Source: Microplitis mediator (Eukaryota; Arthropoda; Insecta; Hymenoptera; Braconidae). From it: a stretch of DNA of 64,000 nt. The stretch is from the NCBI RefSeq assembly GCF_029852145.1, contig NC_079972.1, positions 10,228,986-10,292,985 on the forward strand, written 5' to 3'. Below are positions 13,606 to 27,589 of this stretch, piece after piece (within the stretch, counting starts at the first letter, position 1; each line of letters starts with the position of its first letter). The notes beneath the pieces were generated by a model. The model was not told the DNA's origin. It was given only the letters and a program-made list of their open reading frames with translations, and did no database searches. Position numbers and translations under genes: made by a program.

Positions 13606-14606
13606 GAAATTGTTGACTAAATATTTCTAGTTTCTGTCTAACAGACAATAAATAATTTTAAATAAAAAACTTTTGGCTGCATCTTTGGTGTTTATTAACT
13701 CAACAACAGTAGGAAAATATATAAAGATAATGAACGAAAATAAAAGCATATATTTATTACAATGCACTCAAGAGTAATAATAATTCGCATTGTATCACAC
13801 GGATTTATCTAAAGTTAGAAGGACAGCTGTTGCTTCGCAGGTGATATACATAGCAATAGGCCACACGCGGCTCTGCTATAATGCTGTATACATATAATGC
13901 ACACTATCTACACAACACAGACTAAACATACATATATATATATATTCACATACACAGTATAACAACGACTAGAACGGCACTTGGTTGATATAAAAGAGCA
14001 GAACAAGTGATAAAGATAATTTTAAAGTTTAACAAAGAGTACTTTTAATATCTTATATTATCAAGATGTCGATAAATCTCTGTTTTAATAAAAGGCCCAC
14101 TCGGATCGTTATTCAAGAATGTTAAACCCGCCGATAATTTTATTGGATATCAGTTTATCACCGCATTTAAATCTCCGCTAACCCAACAAATTATTAATAA
14201 ACGATCCCATTTATAGTTACCTGTTATATAACATCAAATCATATCTTTTCGACAATTATATTACTGATATTCTATATCTACATAATAATACTAATTTGTT
14301 ATTAAAGGAATCACAGCTTTTCTGGTCTACTTAATTGACAAAATATTTTTTTAATTGACAATTAATAATTATAATAATTTATTGTTAAAGAAAATTTCAA
14401 TATATATATCTTTTTGATCGGTTTTAATTGCTGTTTATTGTAAATTAACTGGCAGACTTCCGATTTCTTTAAATGATTTTTATTTTGTGATGATATCTCG
14501 TGAGTCTATTACTCACATCCTCAGATCATAACTACAATTTAATTATAAAATTTTAATTTTAATTTAAAATTAACAATTGTTTTTTTATAATTTTGTTACT
14601 CTTTTA
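13606..14606. other. Noncoding stretch
   Basis: No exon recognised. A (TA)n run is at 13930-13943. The part near 13800-14000 is slightly less AT-biased. Confidence 0.4.
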
Positions 14607-15272
14607 TAGGGGAAGGGGGGGGGGAATGGGCCCCTTAAAAAAATTTTCAAATCCTCAGTTTTTTTTTACTTTTTTTTACTCCCTTGCCAAGTATTTGACC
14701 TTAATTTGTTCTGTCCATTAAAAATAAAAAATTAAAAAATGTGGGGCAAAATGGGCCATCATCAAAAAATTTTTATAATGTAAGTTTTTCAGCTTGTTTC
14801 GCTTTTTTTTCCTTCTGCTGAGTTTTTGGTGTTGATTTGCTGAGTCTATCAAAATTAAAAAATCCTGAAAAGTTGGGTAAAATTGGCCCTCAACAAAACT
14901 CAATGTATGTTTCTCGCTTGTTTTATGTTTTGAAACTTTTTGCTATGTATTTAGAATAAAAAAGAGTTGATAGTGAAGATTTGGGCCTTAAAGTAACTTA
15001 ATTCAAAGTTTTCGTTGAATTACTATTCGATTAATTCGAAAAAATTGAATTTTCGCGCCAAAACATATAATGTTTCACATAAACCCTCCTTCAATAAACC
15101 CCTTATCATAATTCTTTAATCATTTCTGTTAAAAAAATTTTAGGAACCCGTTTGGCTAAAAGATATTCGTAGGTTTTTAAAGTCTAGGCAGCCTATTTTA
15201 CCCCCCTCCCAACACTTTTCATGTTAAAAATTTTGAGAGGCCCATTTTGCCCCCCCCCCCTCCCTTCCCCTA
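14607..15272. mobile_element. TAGGGG-family element, simple copy (666 bases)
   Basis: Starts TAGGGGAAGG plus a G-run and ends with a C-run plus CCTTCCCCTA, with TA on both sides. The interior is AT-rich and carries GGGCAAAATGGGCC and GAGAGGCCCATTTTGCCC phrases. No protein recognised. Confidence 0.65.
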
Positions 15273-15355
15273 TATGTTTTCTACATTTATTGAGTAGAAA
15301 AAAAATTCAAGTTTTATATTTTGTTGTTTCTGTCATTCTAATTAAAAAATTTAAA

Positions 15356-15391
15356 TGATAATAATAATAATAATAACAATAATAATGATGA

Positions 15392-15420
<29 letters not shown>
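15356..15420. repeat. (AAT)n microsatellite
   Basis: Imperfect AAT/ATA repeats with single interruptions (AAC, ATG). Confidence 0.85.
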
Positions 15421-15422
<2 letters not shown>

Positions 15423-16728
15423 GTTATTAATATAATCCATTGCAATTTAAGCGTCTGAATTATCTGAATAGAAATTCAATGACATCTAATATACGTTATC
15501 GACAACGTACGTACGTTGTCAGTGACGATATGACTTGCACACTACTGTACACAAGCTTACATATATATAGATAGATACAATAGTCTAAAGCCACAAGTAC
15601 TATCACCAGGAATAGTAGGATGTGGTCTTACAAAGCCTGGTACGCGCCAATCAGTCCAGGCGTTTCGCTTGTGAAATTGGGTCGTTCAAGGATGTGCAAT
15701 ACGATTAACAAGGTTACATGCTATATAAATCAATATGCCACTGACTTATTTATATATAACCAGTGGCTTATGTTGTTTTATAATATGCTTCAAAATTTAA
15801 ATTACCGTCTTAAATTCAATATAAACAATTAATCAACTAATTAATTCAGACCCTAAAACTCGAATTCCATCATAGCTTCCATAGTTTATTTATTGTTAAA
15901 ACCTATTTAGAACTAAATGTGCTTAATGAAATATATTTAGTACGTATAAAGTTTTGAATCGCCCGAGGGCAAAGAGTGGCCCATCGAAACCACATCAACA
16001 ACTGAGCGTTTGATAGTCTACACCAGCTATTGAATTTCATTGCGTTTTTATGAATGGCTCTTCGGATGACATAAAAGGAATAACGGAGGTAAAAAAAAAT
16101 AAAACAATAATTTTCTCTATTCGATAAATAAAATATTAATTTTAACGTCGCGTCATTAAAAATAAAATAAAAAAAAAAGCTGAATAATTTAAGAATTAGA
16201 TGGTATTTTTCTTGCTTCCTGCCTCGATAATACTCATGTATACTCATTTTCCGATCCCCTTCTATCAGCCTTTAGCTTCTCGGCAACCCGCTAGCTTTGA
16301 CCTAATTCCGCGGTAAAATATAAAGTAGGGTAAGGTATTGATATTGTTCGCGCCGCAAACATCAGTATGGGATGTTCTCTCTTTCACTTTCCTCATTTTG
16401 CCTATACTTAGCCCGTCTATCTGTCTGTGTCTATCTCTGTTCATTTATTTATTTATTTCTTTCTTCTATTCTCCCTCATATCTCTTTTTATTCCGTGCAC
16501 CCTATTTGTACACGTATTTTTCTGTTTTTCTGTCCTGCGTTAACGAGCGCTGGAAAACGGCGAGCTTTGTACTGTGCACCAGACTGTGACTCCATTCGAG
16601 ACACATACGACGACGTTCGTTCTCTTGTGTGCCTTCACGGTGATCCATGTTGTATATTTTGTAGCATACACACAGCCCCGTTCCATTAACCCAGTAAAAT
16701 AAAGTTAAACAATAAAAAAGAAAAAAAA

Positions 16729-16763
<35 letters not shown>

Positions 16764-17015
16764 GTATAAAAATATATGGTATTGCTAAATGTATTGTAGT
16801 AAGTAGTCAAGCCAAAATACTTTCTCGGCACTTGACTACCACGTTTATTGGTTTTAACATTTTATTTCTGCATGTCCAATTTTCTACAGCATTTTTTACA
16901 ATAAATATCCAGACTTATTTGCAATTAAATTAAATTATTTTTATTTTATTTTGCTATCATTTATTCAACCTGCTGTTTATTTCAAATTATAATAATTTAC
17001 TTGATGATATTACAG
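15421..17015. other. Noncoding stretch before exon 1, with two GC-richer patches
   Basis: Patches at about 15490-15720 and 16240-16690 are less AT-rich than the surroundings, and the latter is C/T-rich. None shows the expected QIIDV-ending receptor exon. A (TA)n run is at 16732-16761. Confidence 0.4.
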
Positions 17016-17060
17016 GACGAGAAGAATCAGTTACTTATCACCAATTTGTGGCTAAAGCTG
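17016..17060 (+). CDS. nAChRa7: nAChR exon 1 of the visible set (45 bases)
   Basis: Encodes DEKNQLLITNLWLKL, part of the N-terminal beta-sandwich of the ligand-binding domain. The acceptor is TTACAG and the donor is GTGAGT. The 45-base size and phase 0 at both ends fit the well-known small exon of this receptor family. The preceding exon should end in a QIIDV-like sequence and is not found upstream in this window. The following intron is about 12.4 kb. Confidence 0.95.
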
Positions 17061-20000
17061 GTGAGTAATTGCTAATATTTATTTTTATTTAATTAATTAA
17101 TTAATGAGTACAGTGTAAGCTTGATAAAAAAAAATCAATGAAAATTCACTGCGAATCAGTCCCGAGTTAGCACTGATTGAGTTAGTGATGTACTTGGGAC
17201 TATTTGTGTAGTAAATATTCACTAATTAGAGTACTTTTTACTTATTCATCATAAGAGAGTATGCCTGAATATATTTTAAACGTTAACATAACTTTTAAAC
17301 CAAAAATTCAAGCAACAAATGATTCATTTTTATATTTATCGAGAGGTTTATTAAATATCTGGATTTTTATTTGAATTTAAATCATTGAAAAGCCATTATC
17401 TGACTTTTAAATGCACAAGAGTAACGATTGCTATCTTGATACAAAAACATTGTCAGTTGTAATAATTATTGATATAGTAGGACCTCGTTATAAGACTATT
17501 AGTTTCTCTCTCAAACTATCGCGATACCTGGTTTATAAAAAAGACAGCAAATAGTCTTATAACGAGGTCCGACTTTAGTGATTATTATTCAACAATATTA
17601 ATAGTTATCGTCCCACTGAAAAAAAAATATTGTTGTAATAGCAATACCGTCAGGTTCTAGTAACCATCTAAAGTTTCAAAAATCGTAGATTGTTAATATA
17701 GCAATACTTTATTTGCGTAAAGGCTAGATTGCTATTTTACGGTAAAATTTTTACCCATACAATGTTTTGTTAAATCAACTATCTACATATATGATTGCTA
17801 TGGCAATACGTATTGCTACACGGTAAGAAATATTTTGCGGATATCACTATGCCAGTATGGGCTTGAACGCCATAGTGTATGGTATCAAAGATTTTTATAG
17901 GTTGTAAAATTGTATACATAGATGATTCGACCGTTGGGGGAATAGTAACATTGGCGATAGTTGTCGCGGACGCTGCAATGTCAGTATGGCCGTCAGGCCC
18001 ATACTGCGTTGCCGTATCCACAAAGCTTCTGGCAGATAAACCTAGTCTAACGACATCTATGTAGTTTTGGTGGTAATACGATAGTATACATTGATTGACA
18101 CGCCAGAAATTATGGCGGGAAAAACTAGTATCATTGTGCCCTCGGCATTGTAGTTATGGGTCTCAGGGCCATGCTGTTTCGCCGTGCCTGCTATGCATAC
18201 GTGTGAGTAATATAATAGCTCCAATACTAAACAGTATAGTAAATAACGCCATACTTCTGGGACTCGTTACAATACTGTCTTGGAATATTTCACATACTAT
18301 TTCAGTATCTGTCTTGAGATCATACCAGCATGGTGTTGAACGCCATGCATTTCTGACCGTGTATGGTTCATTCTGTAACCATTGGAGATTTTCGACGACA
18401 ATAATTTTTGTCGCATTATCATCCCGCTCGGCATGAGTGTCAGAAAAACATCTTATTGGTATCATAAAGTTATCTAAAAAATTATGTCATCTTTCTGATG
18501 TCAAAAAGATATCTTTCTGACATTCATGCCGAGCGGGATCGTGTGAGAAGGAACAAAGTGGTCTATTGGATTAAATTTTTATAGAGTTAAATAAAAAGAG
18601 TGAAGATAGTTTTAAAATATAGTTAAAATGAGGATCTCGAAGTTTTTAAGTACTGTTAAAATATTACGTGGAAAGATGAATAAGTGGTAAAACTGTTTTA
18701 ATTTTGAAATTTAAAAATTGTGAAAGTGAGTTGCATTTTAACAAATATTAGTTTTACTATCATTCAATAGTGTTTTCATCCACCGGAATCTAGAGCTATT
18801 GAAAAATATAAAATATTAAAAAAATGAGAAGCTTTTCTGCTTTAATATCTAGAGGTTTAAGTACTCATCTGTCGTTACAAGAACAGTAACGCGCAATGAC
18901 CTAAATTCGATATTGACGATTAAGGCAAGGACATTTACCTTTTTTTTACTATTATTTTTACCAAACTAATCATCGATTGTATTTTAAAATTCTCGTTATA
19001 TTTTTAATTTCATTCAAATTAAAACAAAAAAAAATCAGCATAAAACGTCAGCTGTTTTTTTTTATGCCAACATTTTTATTTATTGATTCAGTGAGATTTT
19101 AAATTATCGCCTCGTTAGACGCCACCGTGAGAGTTTTCAATTTGCATATGTCCACACACACTGTCATCCATTTAATGGTCATTAAATCATTACGGCTCGT
19201 AACAGTTCGTTGGTCAAACAAGTGTATTGGTTTGTTATGCTAATCGATTTTAGTTTGTGACCAACTCCCATATGTACTAATTTTTATTTTTGTAACTTTT
19301 CTTCATACCAATATTTATTTTTATTCTGTCCTTCCAAACTATCAAATTTATACCTCATTTACATCGATAATGAGAAGTTAAATTGCGCGAATTTACAAAC
19401 AATTTATTATTATTTTTTTTATGCCTTAACTAATTAACTGTAGGATTAATTAATCGATTAAATAATTTATTATATTAGCTTTAGTCGATGATTTGATACA
19501 TATATTAATTTTATTTTTACATTATTCACTAATTATTCATAATGATATCGGTAAATATTGTTCAAGCAAACAAATTATTAGTCGATTTTAATTAAATTTT
19601 TTTAAATAAAGTTATTTATTCATTAATAAATATAATATTTATATTATCTAATTATCATCGATTTGGTATAAATCGAATTATTTTAAATTAAAAAAAAAAT
19701 TATAACTCTAAACAAAGTGATGCTGATGCCCTTGGGCAAATTGGGCTGGATAAAAATCAAACAAAAAAATTTGTATATTTAATTACGTAATTGATATTTT
19801 TGTTGAATCAATAAGCTCACAGCAATTTTGTCATTTATAAATGTTAATTTCAGTAAAGTATTAATTTATTCATATTTGAAATGTATGTAATATAATTTCG
19901 GTTTATACATATTGTTTCCAATACATATAATAGATTCATTGATGCTTTAGAAATCTTTACAAGCAAGATTTATGAAATCGTACTATAGTATTTATACATA

Positions 20001-23000
20001 TATGTGCAAATTTATATATTATGAATATCCAATTTAAATTTAAAGTAGAGCTATTGTCACAGTTATGATGACACACATAATTACTCGAACCATACACGGA
20101 AAGGGCGGGTGAAATGAACCACCCAAAAAAATTGGTAAAAGAATTTTCTTTTTTTTCAAAATTTTTTGTAATCGTCATTTTCTCTTATCATTAGGGTAGA
20201 GGTACCATTTTTGGGCACTTTAGGGCCGGTTTTGGACACTTTTAAAACTTAAATAAGATCATTTATAAAATATGCAATGACGTGATTAATTTTTAAGATG
20301 TGTTCAAGAATATCATCACCACATTCATATAATGGAAATTTCTTAAATTTTTTTTTAGTAATTAAAATAAACCATTAACCATCCAAAAATGGAGCAGTGG
20401 CCACAAATGGTACTTCTACCCTCCCGTGTAAAAAAAATTCGTTCCAAAAAGATTTCAAAAAAGTTCCGCATGTGGAACTTCTAAACATGAGACAGATTAG
20501 AACTTCGAATGGAGCTTTTTTGGAACGTTAGTAATTTTGATGGTAAAAAAAAGTGTTTATGAGCAAATTTAGAGTCAAAAAAAGGACGTTTTTGGAACTT
20601 TTTTAAAATTTTATGTTGACATTCCAAAAAAGTTCCAGAATCACCACTTTTGACTTTTTTATGGACTAAAATAGGCATTCCGAAACATTCCAAAATCACT
20701 ACTTTTGCATCTTTTGTAGACTAAAGACGTTCCAGGAACATGCCGAAAGAGTTCAAAAATCACTATCGTTGAATTTTTTATAGAAGAAAAAATATCCATA
20801 AAAAATTCCAAAGAAGTTTCAAGAACGCCCATTCTTGACTCTAAATTTGCTCGTAAAAACTTTTTTTTTACCATCAAAATTACTAACGTTCCACAAAAAT
20901 TCTATTCGAAGTTCTAATCAGTCTCATTTTTAGAAGTTCCACATGCGGAACTTTTTTGGAATCTTTTTGGAACGAATTTTTTTTACACGGGCTATTTCTG
21001 TTCAATTTTACGTGTCCCAAAATTGTTTTTTCAGAAATTTTTTAGTGGACTCAATGTATTGTTAGCCACAAAAAATAAATATGGTGTCATCTTTGCTATG
21101 ACTAAATTTTCTATAAGTTATGTATCTTAAATAGATTTTTTTTTATATCTCTACTTTCACGGAGAGAAATGTCAAGTAAATATTCCTATGCAGTATAGGA
21201 ATGGTTACATTACTCTATAGTTTGTGTAGACAATCATATAAGAGCGGTGTGACACAGACTATGGAGTAATGTAACCATTACTATGCTGCATAGGAATATT
21301 TACTTGATATTTTTGTTCATGACTAACTATTGCATATCTCTTTTTCCATTCAGATTGGATATAAACAATTTTATATAGTCATTTTTTTTAAATAAAAAAA
21401 AAATAAACAATTTTCTTTTACTCTTTTTTGAAAGTGGTCAGTTTTGCCCGCTCGTGAAAAAAAATGTTGCCTAAGCAACTGGAAATTTGGTTTAATTACT
21501 TCAAATGGAAGTCAAATAAAGAATATCCGGCGTATTTGTATCCTCGAAAATCCATTATTTCCTTAGCGGTCCCGTTTTGCTCGCTCTTCCCCTATTTGTT
21601 TTGCTACACAGTTAGAAATTTTGTGTGTTTGTGTTAAAAAATTATTTGCTTAAATTTTTTGTGTTGATTTTCAACACAGGATTCTATTAATTCAACACAA
21701 GCCGTTGTGTTATTTTATTTTAACAGATTTTCTATTTTAAATGCCCGGGTCAATAAAATAACGATTTCGGCGTAATTTTAAAAAATAAAAATAAAGCAAG
21801 TCTATGATTTCCCGATAGCATAAACTATTAGTAATTTACTTCAAAAGAATATGGATGCTCTTTTTATAAGAAAATTTTACATATAATTTATTAACATTTC
21901 CATGAAAAATCGTTTATCAAAAAAAAAAAAAAATTGAATTGACGCTCGACGAAGCAGACATAATTTTATTAATTTTTTGAGTTCACTCTGTGAAAATAGT
22001 CATATTTCCAGTTATAAGCTACAAGTAATCTATTCAAATTCGTTATTCATAATATATGAATTTATACATATTGTAATTGGATCAATCTGGCTTGTAAAGA
22101 TTTATAAAGCATCAATGAATCTATTGTATGTACTGAAAACAATACGCATACACTAAAATAATAAATCTAACTGACTAAAACATATGAAAATATATATAAC
22201 ATAAATTGAAAATAAAAAGAATTTTCCTTTTTTTTTTAATGATCGGATTTTATTAACATGAAATAACTATTTTTCTATTAAGATAGTTCACTCGGAAACA
22301 GACTTTTCATGAGAATTTTATGTAATTGAAATATGATATCAAGGTAGATGTCCTGCATGTAATTTTAAAAAATCACAATTTTTTACCGTTTGTAAAGCGA
22401 GATATTGATAATCAAAGTACACACAATTAACTTGTAGTAGCTAAGACTAACCAAAAAAAATTCACAATTTCACGTAGGGGAGACCGGGGTGCTTTGGCCC
22501 CCTAGGGTACGAAGGCCCCCCTCAAAAATTACGTAAAAAAATTTTTTTGATTTCCGTCAAGTTATGATCCCTACAATGTTTTTATCACATTTTAAGTCAA
22601 TATGTGATATGTAGGGTAAAATTGACCACCCGAAAAAAAAAATTATAACAAAAAATTTTTTTTTGCATTTTCCGTCAAGTTATGACCACTACAATGTTTT
22701 TATAATATTTAAGGCCAATATGTGATATGTGGGGTAAAATAGACCTTCGGGCCCCAGAAAAAAAAAACATTTTTTATCGATTTTTTACAAAATTTCGACT
22801 GATTCTTTTGAAATAGACGGAATATAAACTAATCTGATGGTCAAAAGCCACGACAAGAAAAAACCGGCTTAAGGGGCCATTCGTACCCCGGTCTCCCCTA
22901 TATTTCAAATTATTCTGCTTAATAATCTTTCCAAAAACTAACAGATAACAAAAAAAAATTTTTTTAAATAATCATACTACCGATTAGTAAAAAAGTTATA

Positions 23001-26000
23001 AATATTCAGAGGAATCTGTCTCACAATTTAAAACGAGAAAAAGCAAGTAAGCAATATCAAGTAAAAGAGGAAGCAATAGCGAGTAAGAGAGTAAGCAATA
23101 GCACACACTATAGGTCGCGAGTGAACTACCTTAAGATCAAGTAGAAAAAAATTACTCATATTGGTATATTTTTTTGGGCCTATTTTGCCTCTCTGATAAA
23201 AAAAAAGTCGGTAAAAAAAAATCTGAAGCATTTATTGAACCAATTTCACATGAAGATAAATGATATCAAGAATTAAATTGAGTTTCTTCAAACAATATCA
23301 ATCGTTTTATTTGATTCAATTTTTTTAACGTGATTTATATTAATCAAACAATGAATTACATATCAAGCGGATGGTTTGTGAAGGAAAATTACAGTGAAGA
23401 GTAAAGAAATAAATGGAATGAAAATAACTAAATAAAAACATTTATTATTTTCCGTTGTTTTCTTACACATGAAATTTAAATTAAAATTCATGGTTGAGTG
23501 ACACGGGTACCAGAAGCTAAAGCTGAAAAGTCATGAAAAAGTTTTATAACAAGCGTGTTACATCTGAAACTTAGCATTTTTACGATTCTTCTTGGGTTTT
23601 TCATGCCTTCCGCACGCGCCAACGAGAAAACAGATAGTCTAGTTTTTTTTTATCTTCATCCTAGAAATATAAATGCGATACAGACACGCATACAGCTGAT
23701 ATTTTACGTGTTTCCAGCATTAACTTTTTACCAAACTTAATTTTATTTTATTTCAAGAAAGAAAACTTTGTTTTTAATTATTAATATCTGAAGAAAACTG
23801 AGCGTAATGAAAGGACTTTAAGAATAACGTAAATATATGACCGTTAATAATTTTATTTAAAGAAAATAATTTATCCCCCTCATTGCCAAAATATTTTTTT
23901 TCATTCTCTGATGTTCAAAAAATATAAAAAATTTTTTTTATGGCTTAAAAAAATATAAGACCGAAGATTTTGATATTTATTCATTTGAATTCGTCCTGAA
24001 TTTTTTTTAATTGAAAGAAATTAAAGAAGAATTAAAATATATGTAATTGAATGATTAAACTCAGTGAATATCGATAAATTACTTCGGAACAATTAATTCA
24101 AACTATCGAATTTCGTCTTACGCCAGCGATCTTCCTTCCGGATGACATAAATAATTGCAAATAATTGTATTAGCTTATATATATAGTAAATATCATAGTA
24201 AATGGATTCAGGAATTTCAATTTCCTGTGACCTTTAATCAAGATGCCCAAGCTCGGTTGTATATTTATAGGTATATACATATATATATACGTATATATAT
24301 CTATATAAGAAGAAGAAGAAGAAGGTAAATAAGAGTAAGTAAGAAGTAAACGCGTGAAATAAAGAAAAAAGACTGGTAAGGGAATAGAAAGCATGAAGAG
24401 TGGCTTCAGTGGTTCTTTCGTTCCTCACCCACTCTTTACCTCCTCATTCTTAATACTTATAAAGTAAGTTCTGGAACCAATTAAATTGAAAACCTTCTCT
24501 AATCTCTTCAGGCGTTAACTCATCTCTTGTGAAATTAGTCCCAGGCCTCATAGAATCTAGACATCTCGGTTATATTCGAATTCATTTGATGCTTAGTTTC
24601 AACTTCGCTCTACCGATTTTACCACTTCCTACTGCTTTTAAACTGATCTGCATTCACTTAATCATACTTTAATTCTTACATTAACTTGTTATTTATTCGG
24701 AGTAAAACTTTTTGAAATCCGAAACCATCAATACCAAAAAGTTCACTAAAACTTTATAAATGGATCTATCTTCCTTTGGATGTTTATTTACATTACAATC
24801 TATATTACTGATATTTAAAAAACTTTTCGCTTCACCACAACGTCTAGCTTTAAATAATTACTTAGTCAAAAAAATTTCATTAAGAAGTTGAAGCCAGAGC
24901 TATTCTCAAATTCACTGGAAATTCTATGAGGATTTATTCAAAATTAATTAATTTTAATCAAGATTTCAATCATAATTAGTAGATTAATTTAAAAACTTCT
25001 AACGTACATCATTTTTCATTAAATTAGATGTAAATTTGTTTAAGGATTAGTCAAAATTTTTGAACAAACTTGAAGCTTTTCTTGAATTTAGTTTTGACTT
25101 AATAAATGTCAGAGATTAAACTTAAGCTTATAGTACTCCAAGACATTCTTAAGCTTCTAACAAATCCCGAGTCTTAACTACCTGCTTTTGATTGGTCCTT
25201 ACTGATAGTTACGTATAAAATTTTTGAATTAGGATCATGATATTGTTCGGACTGGTAGAAAGCTTTAGTATTTGATCAATCGGACTTCTGAAAACTATCG
25301 ACATATATTACAAAGTTTAATTTATTTCGAGCTGGTAAATTAAATATTATTTCAACAATAGAGTGAAAGCCCTAATCATTGAAAAGGAGCCAATTATGAA
25401 TACTCGATTTGATTCGTATTCATATAATAAAAACAAGATGAAATGTATGTGAAGCTTCATTTCCGAACATCTGATTGGTTAAAGACTGCATAAAAATATA
25501 CACAATTTATACAAGAGTATACATTACAATAAATATATGAAAAGCGGCATGCACATCAACTCTAGTTTTCTATTATCACACTTGAGAAAAATTCGCGGAG
25601 TAATCGCGGATTACATCCGGAGTGAATGAGGAACGGATGACTGTGTATTTATTTAATTTCCTTGGAGTAAAGTTCACTCCGAAGGAGTTTATTTTAATAA
25701 GGGAACTCCGAATCGGAGTGAACGTGGATTTAAACACAATTCAGGTCACTCCGAAATCACTCCGCTGGAAAAACTCCCTATTTAGTCCGTATGCGGAGTG
25801 AATTTGGATTTAAATAAAATCCGTAATCACTCCCGATTTTTTACAGTGTATACATTGAAAGAGCCTCAAAAATAATGAGAGATGATAATCAGTCGGCAGA
25901 ACGAAAAACAATAATCCGATCGACACACAAAAGAGATGTTCAAACATTTTCTAGGCACATGTTCTAGGAATGAAAAATTTTATTTCCTCCAAAAAAAGAT

Positions 26001-27543
26001 GAAGTCTATGTAGTCTCTTTTTCAAACACCTGATCGGCTAAAGACAGCATGAAAATATACACCATTTCCATAACAATACCCATTGAAATAAATGTACGAA
26101 AATTTACATGCGCGCGCTTGCGCGCGAAACATGACTTCTAGTTTGACGGGAAGGGAAAGATTGAACGAAAAAAAAAGAAAAATTAGTCACGCATTTGAGT
26201 ACAGCTTGAAAATAACAGGCATTTCCATGAAAATTATATGGCATGTCCTTTATTAGTACACTCTGGTGATTATTTGAAATGCTTTATCTTTATTTTAAAA
26301 GCGATTGATTAAATTAGAATATACACAAAAAACCATGCGTTCAAAAATTGGGTTTTTTTATTGGTCGCTAGAATATATTTTTTTACTTCAATAAAATTTG
26401 AGTTTAAAGTTTTGCGGTTGAGCAGCATAAATACTTGAGTAAATTGAGACCAACAATTATTGTTAATTGATAAAAACAAAATACGTAACTTTTAATTAGT
26501 CAATAAAACCACCAGAAATTAAGGACTTGAAATTAAAACTTTATAACTTCACCAAGAAAAATAAATGCAGGTGGACTGGCGAATAAAATAACAATATTCA
26601 AAGCATCTGGAGGTAAAGTAAACAAAAGATGTAAATAAAAGGCAGCTAATGAGAAGACTGTGTAGTAAATTCTAAGGGATGGGACGAGAATTAAGTTAAG
26701 TCAGTGTGAATTGATTCCACTAATGAGAGTTAACTAGGACATTTAATGAACGCAGCATCAATTTTAACATTGAATCTATTTTAATTTAGCGTTTCCAATT
26801 AGTATTGCAACAAATTGAACGTATGATGATGAATTATAATCAACCTAGCATTTACATGAGCAAAAATATCTATAGCGATAATAATGACGGTTGGAATCAA
26901 ACTTTTATCATCAAAATTATCATCATTACCGTCGTTTATAAATCTCATTAACTTACAACAGCACCATAATTACAATAATAATGGTTGTAACAATAATGAA
27001 TTATAAATTAACTTGTAGTAATGAATTAATAAGTAGTTACTGAAGCTTTATTATTATAGCAAATGAAATAGTAATATTTTCATCCTTCGAGCATACGGTA
27101 ATCTCAAAAGCATAAATTTATATCAGTGCTGCGGAACAAATGCGCCACATGCCTAGTTCCTTATTATACTCCCCTCTATCATAGAGTAGTTTAACGATAA
27201 TGCCTCATTTTCCGGAATTAAGGTCTTTCGAAAGTTCTCTAGAACACCCGGCGTTACTAAACCACGGTGACCAAAATGGGATAAAAAGCTACTAGGAGTT
27301 AAATAGAGACAGAAATATATGGAGAGAAAACTTAAATTATGTCTGAGTGAACCTCCTGCATAAATAGTTTCACATTAGTTATTATTATCATTATTATTAT
27401 TATTATTTTTCTTTTTTTAATGATCTATTCTGCTATTATATACTTTGTAGCGAATAATAACCCCTGTTTCTCATTGTCCTTAATGAACGCCTGTGGCTCA
27501 TCTCTGTCAGCACAAAATACTATATGGTCCTTCCGACCTTTAC

Positions 27544-27589
<46 letters not shown>

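Larger units (their letters stand above)
19857..22155. mobile_element. Large inverted repeat enclosing a nest of smaller elements
   Basis: The left arm (TTCATTGATGCTTTAGAAAT, CTTTACAAGC) pairs with the right arm (GCTTGTAAAG, ATTTATAAAGCATCAATGAA). Similarity continues inward over about 150 bases. The centre holds a possible decayed TAGGGG-family copy (about 20098-21594) and three palindromic insertions. Confidence 0.55.

Noticed and set aside
17779..18465. Overlapping open frames of 60-113 codons on both strands
   Set aside because: They lie inside a repeated non-autonomous element present twice, and the predicted peptides match no known family.
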